This document shows, one piece after another, positions 18,736-28,800 of a DNA stretch of 64,000 bases. The notes beneath the pieces are model-generated. The model saw nothing but the letters and a program-made list of their open reading frames with translations. It was not told where the DNA came from and did not search any database. The DNA comes from Bacteroidales bacterium. GTDB lineage: Bacteria; Bacteroidota; Bacteroidia; Bacteroidales; P3. Positions within the stretch are counted from its first letter, which is position 1. Each line of letters opens with the position of its first letter. The stretch is taken from positions 1 through 64,000 of the forward strand of contig JAKSMR010000004.1 of NCBI GenBank assembly GCA_024400495.1, in the 5' to 3' direction. The position numbers and the translations under genes are program-made.

Positions 18736-19605
18736 ATGAATATTTCAGAAGAAAAATTGAGACAAATTGTGCAAGAGGAAATACAAAAGATTTTAAGAGA
18801 AGGTATAAATATAGAAAGAACTAATGGAAGAATAATAAGTGTCACAAACCATCACCAGAATTATGTTGACACAAATAATTCAACATGTCCATATTTATTT
18901 GCCGACACCCAAAGGGGTTTTTATACACTTTCAATATTTCAACGAAAATCTACCGACGACGGCATGGATTCTAATCCGTTGTTAAATGCTTTAAAACAGC
19001 GCAAAGGATGGTCTTTTGATAAAGCGAAAAAAGATTTAATGATTTTATTGAAAAATTTTGTCAGCGCGTCTCGTCTATTACCAAAATATGACACAATAAT
19101 AATGACACCCTCTAATAATGACCTAAACAAAACAGTGTTTGGGTACTTGAAACGAATCGTTTGTCATGATGTTGCCTATGAAAATTTCTTTGAAAAATTA
19201 AGTGCAAATGACGTGTATGAAAACTTGATTGATGATGATTACATTGAAAAAACATTCACAAGCACTGATAAGGTTTATAATGAGATAGATGATGCGTTTG
19301 GTTTAATGAATAAAAATAACAATGGGATTTTCTCATATAAGTTCCTTCAAAATTCAAAATATAGAGATGCTATTATTCAGTCGATGAAAGTAAATATTGG
19401 GCCACATAGTGATTTGAATTACGCTGAGGCTATTAATGGCAAAGACGTTTTAGTGTTTGATGACACAATCACTACAGGTAAGACTATTTCTGATTCAGGA
19501 AAGGCAATTTACGACATTTTTGCTCCAAAGTCGATAACATATATTACACTATTTTCGGCATTAAACAATGAACAATCAAATCAAACTAAGGTATTTAAAG
19601 TTTGA
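18736..19605 (+). CDS. phosphoribosyltransferase-like protein, AT-rich and probably acquired
   Basis: 289 residues. The C-terminal part has a type I phosphoribosyltransferase PRPP loop, VLVFDDTITTGKT, with the acidic pair at 242-243. An upstream stretch TPSNNDLNK (124-132) resembles the N-terminal strand of ComF/PRTase folds. The N-terminus forms an amphipathic helix (EEKLRQIVQEEIQKIL); similar short helices occur in proteins of Bacteroidota phages, which hints at a phage link. The substrate base cannot be told. The whole gene is contained in the inverted-repeat cassette with its own promoter, and its low G+C contrasts with tig next door. It could be a salvage, defence or phage-derived gene; I do not assign a role. 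Confidence 0.7.
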   Translation: MNISEEKLRQIVQEEIQKILREGINIERTNGRIISVTNHHQNYVDTNNSTCPYLFADTQRGFYTLSIFQRKSTDDGMDSNPLLNALKQRKGWSFDKAKKDLMILLKNFVSASRLLPKYDTIIMTPSNNDLNKTVFGYLKRIVCHDVAYENFFEKLSANDVYENLIDDDYIEKTFTSTDKVYNEIDDAFGLMNKNNNGIFSYKFLQNSKYRDAIIQSMKVNIGPHSDLNYAEAINGKDVLVFDDTITTGKTISDSGKAIYDIFAPKSITYITLFSALNNEQSNQTKVFKV

Positions 19606-19796
19606 AGCCGCTCCAAATATTATTTTCGTATGGACAACATGTATATAGTTCCCAAAATATAAGGTGGCTTCCTATGGTTGAGGAACTAATTTTCGGAAGA
19701 TACCATAAATATATTTATATATTAAAAAATATTCGTATCTTTGCATTTCCATACAAAAAGATTATAATATTAATAAACAATAAATTAACCTCTAAA

Positions 19797-21152
19797 ATGA
19801 ACATCACAAGAGAACAAATTAGCAATCTGGATCTCTCTGTTAAGATCGAAATTGTAGAAAATGACTATGCAGAGCGCGTTGCTAAACAGCTGAAAAGTTA
19901 CAAACAAAAAGCCTCCGTACCCGGTTTCCGCAAAGGTATGGCACCCATGGGCCTCATCGAGCGCATGTACAAACACGCTATCGTTGCTGACGAAGTGAAC
20001 AATATCATTGGCGAATCCCTCTATAAGTATCTTGATGATGAGAAACTCGATATCCTTGGAACCCCCCTTGCTAACGACGAGAAGACTGGTGACATTGACT
20101 TCGCTACCGCAAAAGATTTCACTTTCTATTTCGACGCAGCCCTCTATCCTCAGGTAGAACTTGCTTGGGACAAGGTAGACGCTAAGCTCAACCAGATCAA
20201 GGTTACCCCTAAGGAGGCTGAGAAGCAGGTTGAGGAAATCGCACAGCGCTTCGGCGAGTTCAAGACCCCCGAGACCATTGGCGAAGGCGACATGATCTAC
20301 GGCAAGGCTGTAGAACTCGACAAGAAAGGCGAAGTCAAAGAAGACGGCCTCTCTTCCTTCATCTCCTTCTCCCTTACCCAGGTTAAAGACGACGAGCAGA
20401 AGGCTCTCTTCCTTGGCCACAAGGCTGAAGACAAGATCCGTTTTGTTGCTAACAAGACCTTCACCCCCAGCGAGATCGAGAAGATCTTCCACATGGAGAA
20501 CGCCGACGCTAAGAAGTTCAAATCTGAGGTAGAGTTCACCCTCAGCGGCATCTCCCACATCGAGCCCGCCGAGATCAACGAAGAGCTCTTTGCAAAGGTG
20601 TTCCCCGGCCAGGAAATTAAGGACGCCGCTGCTTTCAAGAAGGCTGTTACCAAAGACATGGAGAAGGCCTACAACGAGCAGTGCCAGATCCTCTATGTGA
20701 ACGAAGTACGCAAGGCTCTCCTCGACAACTTCACCGCCGAGATCCCTGAAGCTTTCCTCAAGCGCTTCATCATCTCCCGCAATCAGGACAAGGACGTTAC
20801 TCCCGAGTCCATCGAAGCCAACTGGGCAGAGAAGTACCTCCCCTCTCTCAAATGGGAATTCGTCGACAACGAGCTTAACAAAGTCGGCTCCATCGAGCCT
20901 ACCCGCGACGAGCTCCTCGCTGAAATCAAGAACATCCTCCGTCCCAACGTGCAGAAACTTGCTGACGAAACCGACGAGCAGGTAGAGGAACGTCTCAACC
21001 AGACAGCCGAGAGCATCGCCAAGGATCGCCAGAACCTCGGTCAGCTCATCGACAAGCTCTCCTCCGAGAAGATCTTTAAGCTTTTCCAGGATAAGCTCAA
21101 CCCCGAAGTAGAAAAGATCTCCATCAAAGACTTCACCGAGAAAGCTAAATAA
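19797..21152 (+). CDS. tig: trigger factor
   Basis: Ribosome-associated chaperone and prolyl isomerase that receives nascent chains at the tunnel exit. 451 residues from ATG 19797 (MNITREQIS); the longer frame from 19602 would run through the cassette end and the promoter. The ribosome-binding signature appears as VPGFRKGMAP (canonical GFRxGxxP). The central PPIase-like region and long helical C-terminal domain follow. A -7 box TATCTTTG at 19736-19743 precedes it, just outside the cassette, so the insertion left a tig promoter element in place. Confidence 0.93.
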   Translation: MNITREQISNLDLSVKIEIVENDYAERVAKQLKSYKQKASVPGFRKGMAPMGLIERMYKHAIVADEVNNIIGESLYKYLDDEKLDILGTPLANDEKTGDIDFATAKDFTFYFDAALYPQVELAWDKVDAKLNQIKVTPKEAEKQVEEIAQRFGEFKTPETIGEGDMIYGKAVELDKKGEVKEDGLSSFISFSLTQVKDDEQKALFLGHKAEDKIRFVANKTFTPSEIEKIFHMENADAKKFKSEVEFTLSGISHIEPAEINEELFAKVFPGQEIKDAAAFKKAVTKDMEKAYNEQCQILYVNEVRKALLDNFTAEIPEAFLKRFIISRNQDKDVTPESIEANWAEKYLPSLKWEFVDNELNKVGSIEPTRDELLAEIKNILRPNVQKLADETDEQVEERLNQTAESIAKDRQNLGQLIDKLSSEKIFKLFQDKLNPEVEKISIKDFTEKAK

Positions 21153-21175
21153 GACACATCGTCTATAATATCCCT

Positions 21176-21206
21176 AAAAGCCCTTCGCAAGTGCGGAGGG
21201 CTTTTT
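21176..21206 (+). terminator. terminator of tig
   Basis: AAAAGCCCTTCGC pairs with GCGGAGGGCTTTT across a 4-nt loop, followed by a T-run: a textbook intrinsic terminator. Confidence 0.9.
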
Positions 21207-21644
21207 GTGTGTTTGTGTTGGTATAAGGTTTTATACCAACCATTCTGATCTAGCGACGCATTTGCGTCGCATCAAGTACGCGAATGGGCTGTAATCCTTC
21301 ATGTAAATTGCGAGGCAGATGCAACGTTGATAGATGGTTGGCGTGTGCGATTGCCGTCGGACAATTATACACAAATGTTTTATAACACCCTTTGGCTGGC
21401 TGACAAAAGTGGTGTGTAAGATAATTAATAATGTCTCCGCCTTTTGCTACCGTTGCCCCTTTCCGCAGCCGTGCGAAGGTGTATACGGTTATACGGATAT
21501 ACAGTTATGCAGTTTCCGTATCTAGGATTTCAGGGAGATATTGAGGGACGATCAATGTCTCTCTGCAAGATTCCGCTAATCTTGACAATCAGCTAGATTG
21601 TCGGATTTTTTGAAAATCAGTAAGAAGACGCCCGCCTCTGGCAT
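21207..21644. other. gene-free stretch with two further perfect hairpins
   Basis: No gene is seen. TTGGTATAA (21218-21226) pairs with TTATACCAA (21231-21239), and GCGACGCA (21253-21260) with TGCGTCGC (21263-21270). A weaker GACAATC/GATTGTC stem at 21584-21602 may end the minus-strand operon. Confidence 0.5.
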
Positions 21645-22490
21645 CTACCAGGCAATGGTGTCGTATACCCAAGCTGTATCAAGGGTGATGGTGAGGGAGG
21701 CGTTGGTGCCGAAGAGATCGCCACGGGCTGTGACGCAATGGTTGGGCTGTAAGGCCACAGAGGGGAGGTTGTGGCTGAAGAGCACCGTCTCAGAGTCGTC
21801 GAGGGCTTGAATGTCGATGGAGGCTGTCATAGATGCTGACGTGGGGAAAAGGTTGGTTCCTACGGTGAGGTTGCTCTGACCTACACGTGAGGCGATATTG
21901 TAGGTGACAGAGCGTCCGCCGCTGTTTGCGGCAAAGGTGGTTGTAGGGTTGAGTTCTGTGCCGCCTTCGCTAAAGATGACTCGGAGTTTGGATACCCCCG
22001 TGGGGACAGCATCGGTGGCTACAACGACGAAGCGGGTGACAACTCGGTTGAGGGCAAGGGTTAGATTCTGGGTGGACTGACCTCCTACGGTAATAGTTTG
22101 GGTGCGAAGGAAGCAATCTTTGATGGTATTGTTGGCGAAGAGGGCCCGTGTGGGGGAGATGATCGTCATGGTGTCGGTGGAGTTGTGGCCGAGGATGACG
22201 AGCGTGTACTGCCCTGCTGTGAGGTTGGGGAAGGAGAGCATCCCAAAGGAGTTCCCTTCGGTGCTTCTGGCCTGATGGATGCGGGCAATGGGTTGGCTGT
22301 TGCTGTTGTAGAGCACAGCATCGATACGCTCCATGGCTGTCAGTGATTTGGTTTCGGGCATAGTCTCGTCGGTGAGGACGAATGGTGAAACGATAACGTT
22401 GAGTGTGGAGAGCGTGGCGTCGCCTTTCCTGCAGGAGAGGATGGGTAACGAGAGGACGGCGACCAAGAGGATCAGGATTGGGCGTTTCAT
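21645..22490 (-). CDS. surface lipoprotein, FimB/Mfa2-like
   Basis: 281-residue lipoprotein with lipobox PILSC at about residues 16-20. The body has the two-domain beta-sandwich look of Bacteroidales fimbrial anchor proteins: an early VLYNSNSQPIARIH strand, the LTAGQYTLVILGH motif, and LTLALNRVVTRFVVVA. It ends the minus-strand set that begins with the cysteine-repeat T9SS protein, 30 bp after the barrel gene. An adhesin-anchoring or surface-assembly role is inferred; the match to FimB/Mfa2 is by general pattern only. Confidence 0.6.
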   Translation of the reverse strand: MKRPILILLVAVLSLPILSCRKGDATLSTLNVIVSPFVLTDETMPETKSLTAMERIDAVLYNSNSQPIARIHQARSTEGNSFGMLSFPNLTAGQYTLVILGHNSTDTMTIISPTRALFANNTIKDCFLRTQTITVGGQSTQNLTLALNRVVTRFVVVATDAVPTGVSKLRVIFSEGGTELNPTTTFAANSGGRSVTYNIASRVGQSNLTVGTNLFPTSASMTASIDIQALDDSETVLFSHNLPSVALQPNHCVTARGDLFGTNASLTITLDTAWVYDTIAW

Positions 22491-22520
22491 AGTGTGTCTT
22501 TTTTCTTTTTACTTGTTTTT

Positions 22521-23378
22521 TTAAAAGCTAAATGAGTAGCGGAGGGCTACATTGAGGCAATGGAAAGGATTGACCTGTCCACAGGAGAGGGGGGAGCCGT
22601 AATGGTGGCGCAATGGGTATCCGTTGTCAGACTCCACCAGAGGACTGCTGCTGACGATGTCATCGGAGACATTCCAACTGTTGAAGGAATAGTCGACGCA
22701 AAGAGAGACTGTGGAGGGTGTCTTGCCTAAGGAGTAGAAGCTGTAGCCTATCTCGGCGCTGCCCATAATCCAGAAGCGACCGTCGAGGGGGCTCTCTGGG
22801 GTCTCCCCCCTATACTCACGGGTTAGCCCGCAGTCCATAGCGTTGCTGTTGGCGATAGATGTACCTTGCTGGGGGATGTATGCGGAGGAGGTGATGTTGT
22901 TGTAGCAGTAGCGTCCGAGCTGCTGGATAGGGAGCACACCTCTGACGCCGAAGGCGGCGAAGAAACGATTGTTCTGCCAGAGGGCCATGAGTGGGAGCTC
23001 GAGCTGGAGGATGTGGTAACGTTCGTCGACAAAGGCTGCGGTACGGCTGTAGTCGATCGGGTAGGGGTGGAACTCGGTGGAGGAGAGGGTGATCTGCTCA
23101 GCTTTGTAGGTGGACTGGCAGTAGGAGAGGCCCAGACCTATACGGAGTCCCCACTGGGAGGAGAAGCGATAGGTGTAGCACAGGTCGAGTTCGGGACGGT
23201 AGCCGGGCATGAAATGCTCGTTGTCATCGGCGGGGGTCATGTCGAAACTAGTGGCTCCCATGGCGATGCCGAGGCTGAAAGGATGCCTGTTGATCACCTT
23301 GCGGTCGCTGTTCTGGGCGGTGGCGACGGTGGTGGCGATCATGAGTAGAAGGATGATGGCTATGTTGTTTTTCTTCAT
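22521..23378 (-). CDS. predicted outer-membrane beta-barrel protein
   Basis: 285 residues with a signal peptide (about 1-21, ending VATAQ). Many strand-like segments alternate aromatic and polar residues (for example WGLRIGLGLSYCQ), and it ends in RYSFSF, the C-terminal Phe pattern of barrels inserted by BamA. It lies between a T9SS cargo gene and a lipoprotein gene on the same strand with short gaps. This is the arrangement of a surface-assembly set, possibly PorP/SprF-like in role, but sequence evidence for that family is weak. Confidence 0.6.
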   Translation of the reverse strand: MKKNNIAIILLLMIATTVATAQNSDRKVINRHPFSLGIAMGATSFDMTPADDNEHFMPGYRPELDLCYTYRFSSQWGLRIGLGLSYCQSTYKAEQITLSSTEFHPYPIDYSRTAAFVDERYHILQLELPLMALWQNNRFFAAFGVRGVLPIQQLGRYCYNNITSSAYIPQQGTSIANSNAMDCGLTREYRGETPESPLDGRFWIMGSAEIGYSFYSLGKTPSTVSLCVDYSFNSWNVSDDIVSSSPLVESDNGYPLRHHYGSPLSCGQVNPFHCLNVALRYSFSF

Positions 23379-23419
23379 ATTGTGTCGTGATAAGGATTGG
23401 AAGGACCGGAAGGTTTTGA

Positions 23420-25399
23420 CTAACGGACGACGAAGCGTGTGCGAGCGACGGTGCCTTCTGCGTAGCGCAGGCTGAGGGTGTAGACACCGGGCAGGAGGTC
23501 GATGGGAACTGTTGTGGTGCCGTCGTGGACGGGAATGGTGGCGCAGAGACGGCCTTGTAGGTCGTGGATGGCGCAGGTGGTACCTTTGTCAGAGGTTGTG
23601 CCGGACTGGATATGGAGCAGTGCTCCGGAGGCGACAGGATTGGGCCAGAGTCGGGGATCGCCATCGCTGACGTCGCCAATGGAGGTGATGTTGATGACGT
23701 TGGACCGGATCCAGCGGGTGCGGCCTGCGTCGATGGGAACTTCTACGTAATAGGCGCCGTTGAGGACTTCGTCGGAGAGTAGGTAGTCGGAGTGGTTGGC
23801 ACGCTGGACGCGCTCGCCGTTGTGGAACCAACGGTAGTCGTAGTAGTTGACGGGGGGATTGGAGTGTCCGTAGACGTAGTGGTTCACGGCGAGGAGATGG
23901 CCGTCGAGCTGGTCAATGCGAACGATGGAGCCTTCGACATAGAGGTTGAGGACAATGAGGCTGTCGCAGCCTTCGGCGTTGGCGATGGTGTAGGTATAGC
24001 AGCCGGTGGTATGGTAAGTGACGCCGTCGATCCAGGTGTATGCTGTGTCGGCATAGGCAGAGAGTGTGTCGCGGGTGGAATAGAAGAGGGTGAGATGGAG
24101 CGTGATGGTGCTATCGCATCCGGCGGCGTTGGTAAGCGTGACGGTGGGGGCGACGTCGGGGACCTGGGTGTAAGTCTGCCCGTTGCCGGATTCCCAAGTG
24201 TAGCTGTTGCAGGCTTCGGCGACCTCGATGCTGGAGGTGCTGCGCTTGACGACAAGGTGAAGGGTGTCAGAGCTGGGGCACCCCTCGGGGGAGAGTCGGT
24301 AGTGGAGATAGGTGCCGCTGGAACGGAAGACGTCAGCATCCCACACCATAGAGTCGCAGACGGTCTGTTGTAGAGACCTGCTGTCGTTGTGGCGGACGAT
24401 GACGTCGATGACGGAGAGGCTGTCGCAGCCGAAACGGTTGATGGTGAGATAGCGGAGCGTGGTGGTCTGGAGGTAGGTGTTGCCGTTCCACATGTCGAGC
24501 ACTTCGTCGCAGCCGTCGAAGAGGAAATGGGTGGAGTCGCTATAGTTGACAGTGAGACGAAGGGTGACAAGGCTGTCGCAACGGTTTCTGGCGAAATAGG
24601 TGTGGCGGTAGACGCCGCTACGGGTAAGATCTTCGCGGTCCCAGGTATAACTATCGCAAACGGTGTCGGCGATGATAGTATAGCGTGTGGTGTCAAGGGA
24701 GAGTCGGAGGATGAGGGTACTGTCGCAACCTTTGGTGGTGAGGATATGGGTGGTGTCGAGAGCAGAGGCGGTGTAGGTGTGGTTCATCCAAGTGTAGCTG
24801 TCGCAAGCATGGATATTAGTGGTGCCGCGACGGCTGTAGTTGACGGTGAGATGGAGGTAATATACGCTGTCGCACCCTTTGACGGAGGTGTATCGGTTGT
24901 CGCAGCTGCCGCTGACGCGATAGGTGCGACCCATCCAATGGATGCTGTCGCAGACGGTGAAGGTTTCGTCGGAACGGAAACTGTTGTTGATGGTGAGGTG
25001 GAGATAGACATTAGAGTCGCAGCCGTGGTGAGAAGTCTCGGTGTGACGGTAGGTGCCGCTCTGGGCTGCAGAGGTGTAGGTGACGCCATTCCATACATAA
25101 CGGTCGCAGACTTCTGTTCTGATGTCGCGGCGGACGCTATCGTAGATGACCACAGGTTGCAGGACGATGCTGTCGGCTCCTGTATGGCTGCCGGCTGCGA
25201 GGACTTTTCTTAGGGTGTGGTTGCCGGGGGTGCTGACAGTCTGTCCTTCCCAGCTGAAGGTGTAGCAGCTAGTAACCACAGGCAGCGTGGTGATGACGCT
25301 ATCGCCGTCAAGCATGGAACGATGGGTGTTTGTGGCGCCGGCCTGGCTGGCTCCAAGGAGCAGCAACAATGCCAGAATATATCTAAAGAACGATCTCAT
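23420..25399 (-). CDS. T9SS-exported protein with cysteine-containing tandem repeats (type A sorting domain)
   Basis: 659 residues: signal peptide, then about eight or nine repeats of 45-55 residues, and a C-terminal type A sorting domain starting near LWPNPVASG and ending RTRFVVR. Each repeat has a CDSYTWxxxxYTxSGxYxH-like first half and a GCDSxxxLHLTVNYS second half, so paired cysteines recur at regular spacing. The sorting domain means export by the type IX system and attachment or release at the surface. I chose ATG 25397-25399 over an upstream TTG. Such repeats are typical of Bacteroidota adhesin-like surface proteins. The G+C is high and the sequence repetitive. Confidence 0.85.
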   Translation of the reverse strand: MRSFFRYILALLLLLGASQAGATNTHRSMLDGDSVITTLPVVTSCYTFSWEGQTVSTPGNHTLRKVLAAGSHTGADSIVLQPVVIYDSVRRDIRTEVCDRYVWNGVTYTSAAQSGTYRHTETSHHGCDSNVYLHLTINNSFRSDETFTVCDSIHWMGRTYRVSGSCDNRYTSVKGCDSVYYLHLTVNYSRRGTTNIHACDSYTWMNHTYTASALDTTHILTTKGCDSTLILRLSLDTTRYTIIADTVCDSYTWDREDLTRSGVYRHTYFARNRCDSLVTLRLTVNYSDSTHFLFDGCDEVLDMWNGNTYLQTTTLRYLTINRFGCDSLSVIDVIVRHNDSRSLQQTVCDSMVWDADVFRSSGTYLHYRLSPEGCPSSDTLHLVVKRSTSSIEVAEACNSYTWESGNGQTYTQVPDVAPTVTLTNAAGCDSTITLHLTLFYSTRDTLSAYADTAYTWIDGVTYHTTGCYTYTIANAEGCDSLIVLNLYVEGSIVRIDQLDGHLLAVNHYVYGHSNPPVNYYDYRWFHNGERVQRANHSDYLLSDEVLNGAYYVEVPIDAGRTRWIRSNVINITSIGDVSDGDPRLWPNPVASGALLHIQSGTTSDKGTTCAIHDLQGRLCATIPVHDGTTTVPIDLLPGVYTLSLRYAEGTVARTRFVVR

Positions 25400-25833
25400 A
25401 TCCAAAAAGCTATCTTTATGTTTGGGTGACTTCTGTTATTCCTTTTTCTGTTTTTTAGAGGTTGTCGGGTGCCCGTTTCGTGGAGTAGACTCCCGAAGAG
25501 GCTATTATATTGTGAGTTACGCATCTTGTGACGTTACGTCTCACTATATAATAAGCATGCAAATATACTAAATAATATTGAATCAGAGTTTTTTTTTATT
25601 TTCAAGAGATGGTCTTTGTGGTGAAAGGAGGCGTCAGATGTGCCCCTCGTAATTGTTTGAAAAACATTTCTAAAGAAGAGAGATATGGGGGCGTTCTTCT
25701 TGTTGGGAAGAGGGTTGGGATGAGAAGAATTCCGCCGGTCTCGGGAGTGGCAAAAGAGGACGCCGTATCCATGTTTGGTGGATACGGCGTCTTTATCATT
25801 TTTTAGCCGATAGGGGCTAGGGAGGATTGTCTG
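25400..25833. other. gene-free stretch between the two T9SS cargo genes
   Basis: About 430 bp with no convincing gene; small overlapping frames on both strands lack features. It includes the terminator at 25759-25791 and AT-rich sequence that should hold the promoter of the minus-strand cysteine-repeat gene. Confidence 0.5.
25759..25791 (-). terminator. hairpin terminator downstream of the type B T9SS gene
   Basis: GACGCCGTATCC (25759-25770) pairs perfectly with GGATACGGCGTC (25780-25791). T-rich sequence flanks it on both strands, so it can act in both directions. Confidence 0.75.
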
Positions 25834-28800
25834 TTATCGCAACACTTCCACAGAGCCGTTACGTTCGATAGGTCCTCTGTATCCGTCGCCGACGAAGTGC
25901 CAGAAATAGGTGCCGTCGGGTGAGTCGGTCTTGCTAGGATCCCAGAAATCGGAGGGCTGGGTGATATTTTTCACAGAGAAGACCTTCTTACCCCAACGGT
26001 TGTAGATGGAAAGCTCGTTGACGGGATAAGCAAAACCTTCAATGAGGTTGGTGATCTCGAAGATGTCGTTGATACCATCTCCGTTGGGAGTGACAACAGA
26101 GGGGAACTGGAGGAAGTCGTTCACCACAAGGATGTTGTTCTCCAAGGTGTCGACGCATTCTACGATCATACCGCTAGGCCCCTGGTTCACTGTCTTGGCG
26201 ATGAGACGGACGATGTAGTTGCCAGTGATGTCGCCGTCGTTAAGATCCCATTCGAAAGTGGGGTTGACATCGGTGAGGGTGTGGTAGGAATAGTTGTAGT
26301 CCTTGTCATACTGAATCTCCCAATAGTACTTGTTGTCAGGCGACTGAGGGATGGTGGCGTTCTGGAATGTTACATAAGGAGCTGTTACCGAGGGGTTGAG
26401 AGGCAGCCAGGAGAATTTGGCCTGAGGGTTGGAGTAGACGGTGATGAGGTTCTCGTAGACCAGCGAGTCGCGGCAGCCGCCATCGCCAGTGATGTAGTAT
26501 TTCAGTCCATAGGAGCCTGCCGAGTAGGAGTGGGTGGGGCTCATCTCTGTGGATACGGTGCCGTCGCCAAACTCCCAGCGGTAGTTGTTGCCATCCTTGG
26601 AGGTGTTGTTGAAGGTGATGTTGAACGGTTCGCAACCTTCGAGGGGATAGACGCCGGGATCGAAATTAGGTTTGGGCTGTGGATACATCATCACACGGAT
26701 AGAGTCGCGGGCACGGCAACGGATATCGTGCTGTGAGTTGGTGACCTCGACCATATAGAGTGTAGACTGTCCGCCACTTCCCGTGCGGGTCTGGATGATT
26801 TCGGAGATATCGCCATAGGGCTCCCACATATAGCTCTGGTTGGAAACCAGCGTGTGAGCATCGTTTGCACAGAGGAGGATAGATTCGACATCGCAGAGGG
26901 TGGTGTCGTTGGGGAGGTTGGGCTGAGGAGTCCAAACGGTGGTGATGAAGGTGGAGGTGTCCCATACACAACCGAACTCGTCGTAAACCTTAACGATAAG
27001 GCGGAAGTCACCAGCGGTGTCGGGAGATCCGATATAGGCGTCGGTCATAGACTCGCGTCTTACATAAGCTCCACGATAGTAGCCATGGTAGAAATCGCCA
27101 TAGGTGGAGTCGGGAGTCCAGACGACAGAGTCGAGAGCGACCTGATATTCGCAACCGTTACCGGAGCTTACTCCGCAGATGTCCATGGACCAGTTGAATA
27201 CCCAACCGTTATCGGAACCCCAGGTGTCGCAGAGCTCGATGTTCCAAGTGCCGTTGAGTGGGCATCCGGCGAGCTGGGAGAAGTCGTCAGCAGGAGCATA
27301 ATAGTGGTCTTTCTGAGCGTGCCAGCTGGGGGCACGGGTGCTCATGGTAGCAGTATGGGCAGCACCTGTACGATATCCCGGAGGAGGAGCGGGGAAGTTC
27401 ACGGTACCATTGGTGTCGAGAGCAGCACCGGTGCAAGCGAGGTAGGACTGAGCCTCGGTACCTCCGATATACATATAGTCAGCGGTGTTACGGGTGAAGC
27501 AGTAGTCCATACCGATACCAGCGGGGTTATCCAAACTGTCGCAGTATGCGGTACCACCTGTGCCGTCATAGGAGTGGTGGTTGTCGCCACCGAAAGGCCA
27601 GCCGGTATATTTACCACTACCACCAGACATACCAGTTGCAGTGTGGCCGGGGCCGGAGTTTTTGTATTTGATGACTGCCTTCTGGTTGGTGGGGCAGATG
27701 ATGGAGAGTTCGTAGTCGCCCATAAACTCATGCTCAAAGTTTACACATACTGAGCAGATGTCCTCGGCAGCAGTAATGGTCTTACCATTGGGAAACTCGG
27801 TGAAGGTCACAGGAGCCTGATAGCAGGTGACGGCACAGTTAGGTCCGTCGGGGATGAAGGTACGGGCGTCGAAGGTCTTGGAAACGACACGCTCGAAACT
27901 GATCTGCTTGAGGGTCATGGTTCCGTTCTCGCCGTCGTAGCCTACGTTAACAAAGAGGGAGTCGGAGTTGCATATAGTGGCAAGATCGTAGATGGTCTTG
28001 ATGGGGTTTTGAGCCAGACGTACCACAACAGTTTCGAAGAGGTTGGAGGTACAGCCGAAGTGGTCGCTGATAGTCATCACAACATCATAGCAGGAGAGTT
28101 CGTGATAGCCGTTGTATTCGACACGATAGGCACCTTGCTCGACGAGAGTGTCTCCTGTACCGAAGTTCCAATGGAAGGTAGTGGAGTCGTCGTTGGGAGT
28201 ATAGTAGCCGTGGTCGTGGGTGTAAAGGCCGTGAGCGTTAAAGATGATACCGTCGCCCTGGCAGAGGTTGATACCGGTCCAAGGCTTAGGGATAAGTTCT
28301 CTGATTTGGGGAGTACCATCGGCATTGGTGAGGATGTTACCCGAGTTGTCTCTTTCGTAAATAGTGTCGTAGTCGACATAGTGTGCGAAGTTGAACGTGT
28401 CATAGATCACACCGTTGCGGGTCTTATAGAAGAAGGTGTCGAGCACGGGAGTGATCACCTCGCAGGGGTAGTCGCAACCACACTGGGCATTGAAGCCTTT
28501 GCCTGTAGGGCTTCCTGCAGCAACCTTGAGACGGATGGTGAGTGTCTGGGAGTTGTTGGTAGGGCCAACAAAGACAGTCTTTCCGGTAAGGTTGTTGTGT
28601 TCGTTGTTTGCCTTGATACGTACAGGAGAGTTGATGGAAGGGCCATCATAGATGAACAGAGTGTCGCAAGGAGCGATGTCAAACTCGGAGATCTTGAGAC
28701 AGAAATAATAGCCTGTAGCGCAACCTCCGACTACAGTAATATAGTAGTCGTGACCGGCCACGTAGTTGTTGCCGGCGGTACCGCCTTCACTTTTGATGAA

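Larger units (their letters stand above)
18502..19653. mobile_element. AT-rich cassette with terminal inverted repeats and 8-bp target duplication
   Basis: The ends are inverted repeats: 18502-18523 (starting GGGACTATATACATG) and 19631-19653 (ending CATGTATATAGTTCCC), matching at 22 positions with one inserted base in the right copy. The octamer AAAATATA stands directly outside both ends (18494-18501 and 19654-19661), as expected of a target-site duplication. The interior is much richer in A+T than its neighbours (about one third G+C by eye) and carries its own promoter, a 35-codon frame and a phosphoribosyltransferase-like gene. No transposase is encoded, so a non-autonomous cargo unit mobilised in trans is the simplest reading. 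An invertible segment is the alternative. Confidence 0.65.

Noticed and set aside
18502..19653. Phase-variable invertible promoter segment
   Set aside because: The inverted repeats would fit, but the flanking 8-bp direct repeats and full gene content favour transposition. No recombinase gene is close. Kept only as an alternative.
24389..25213. Long plus-strand frames opposite the cysteine-repeat T9SS gene
   Set aside because: Ala/Val/Gly-biased shadow frames; the minus strand has signal peptide, repeats and sorting domain.
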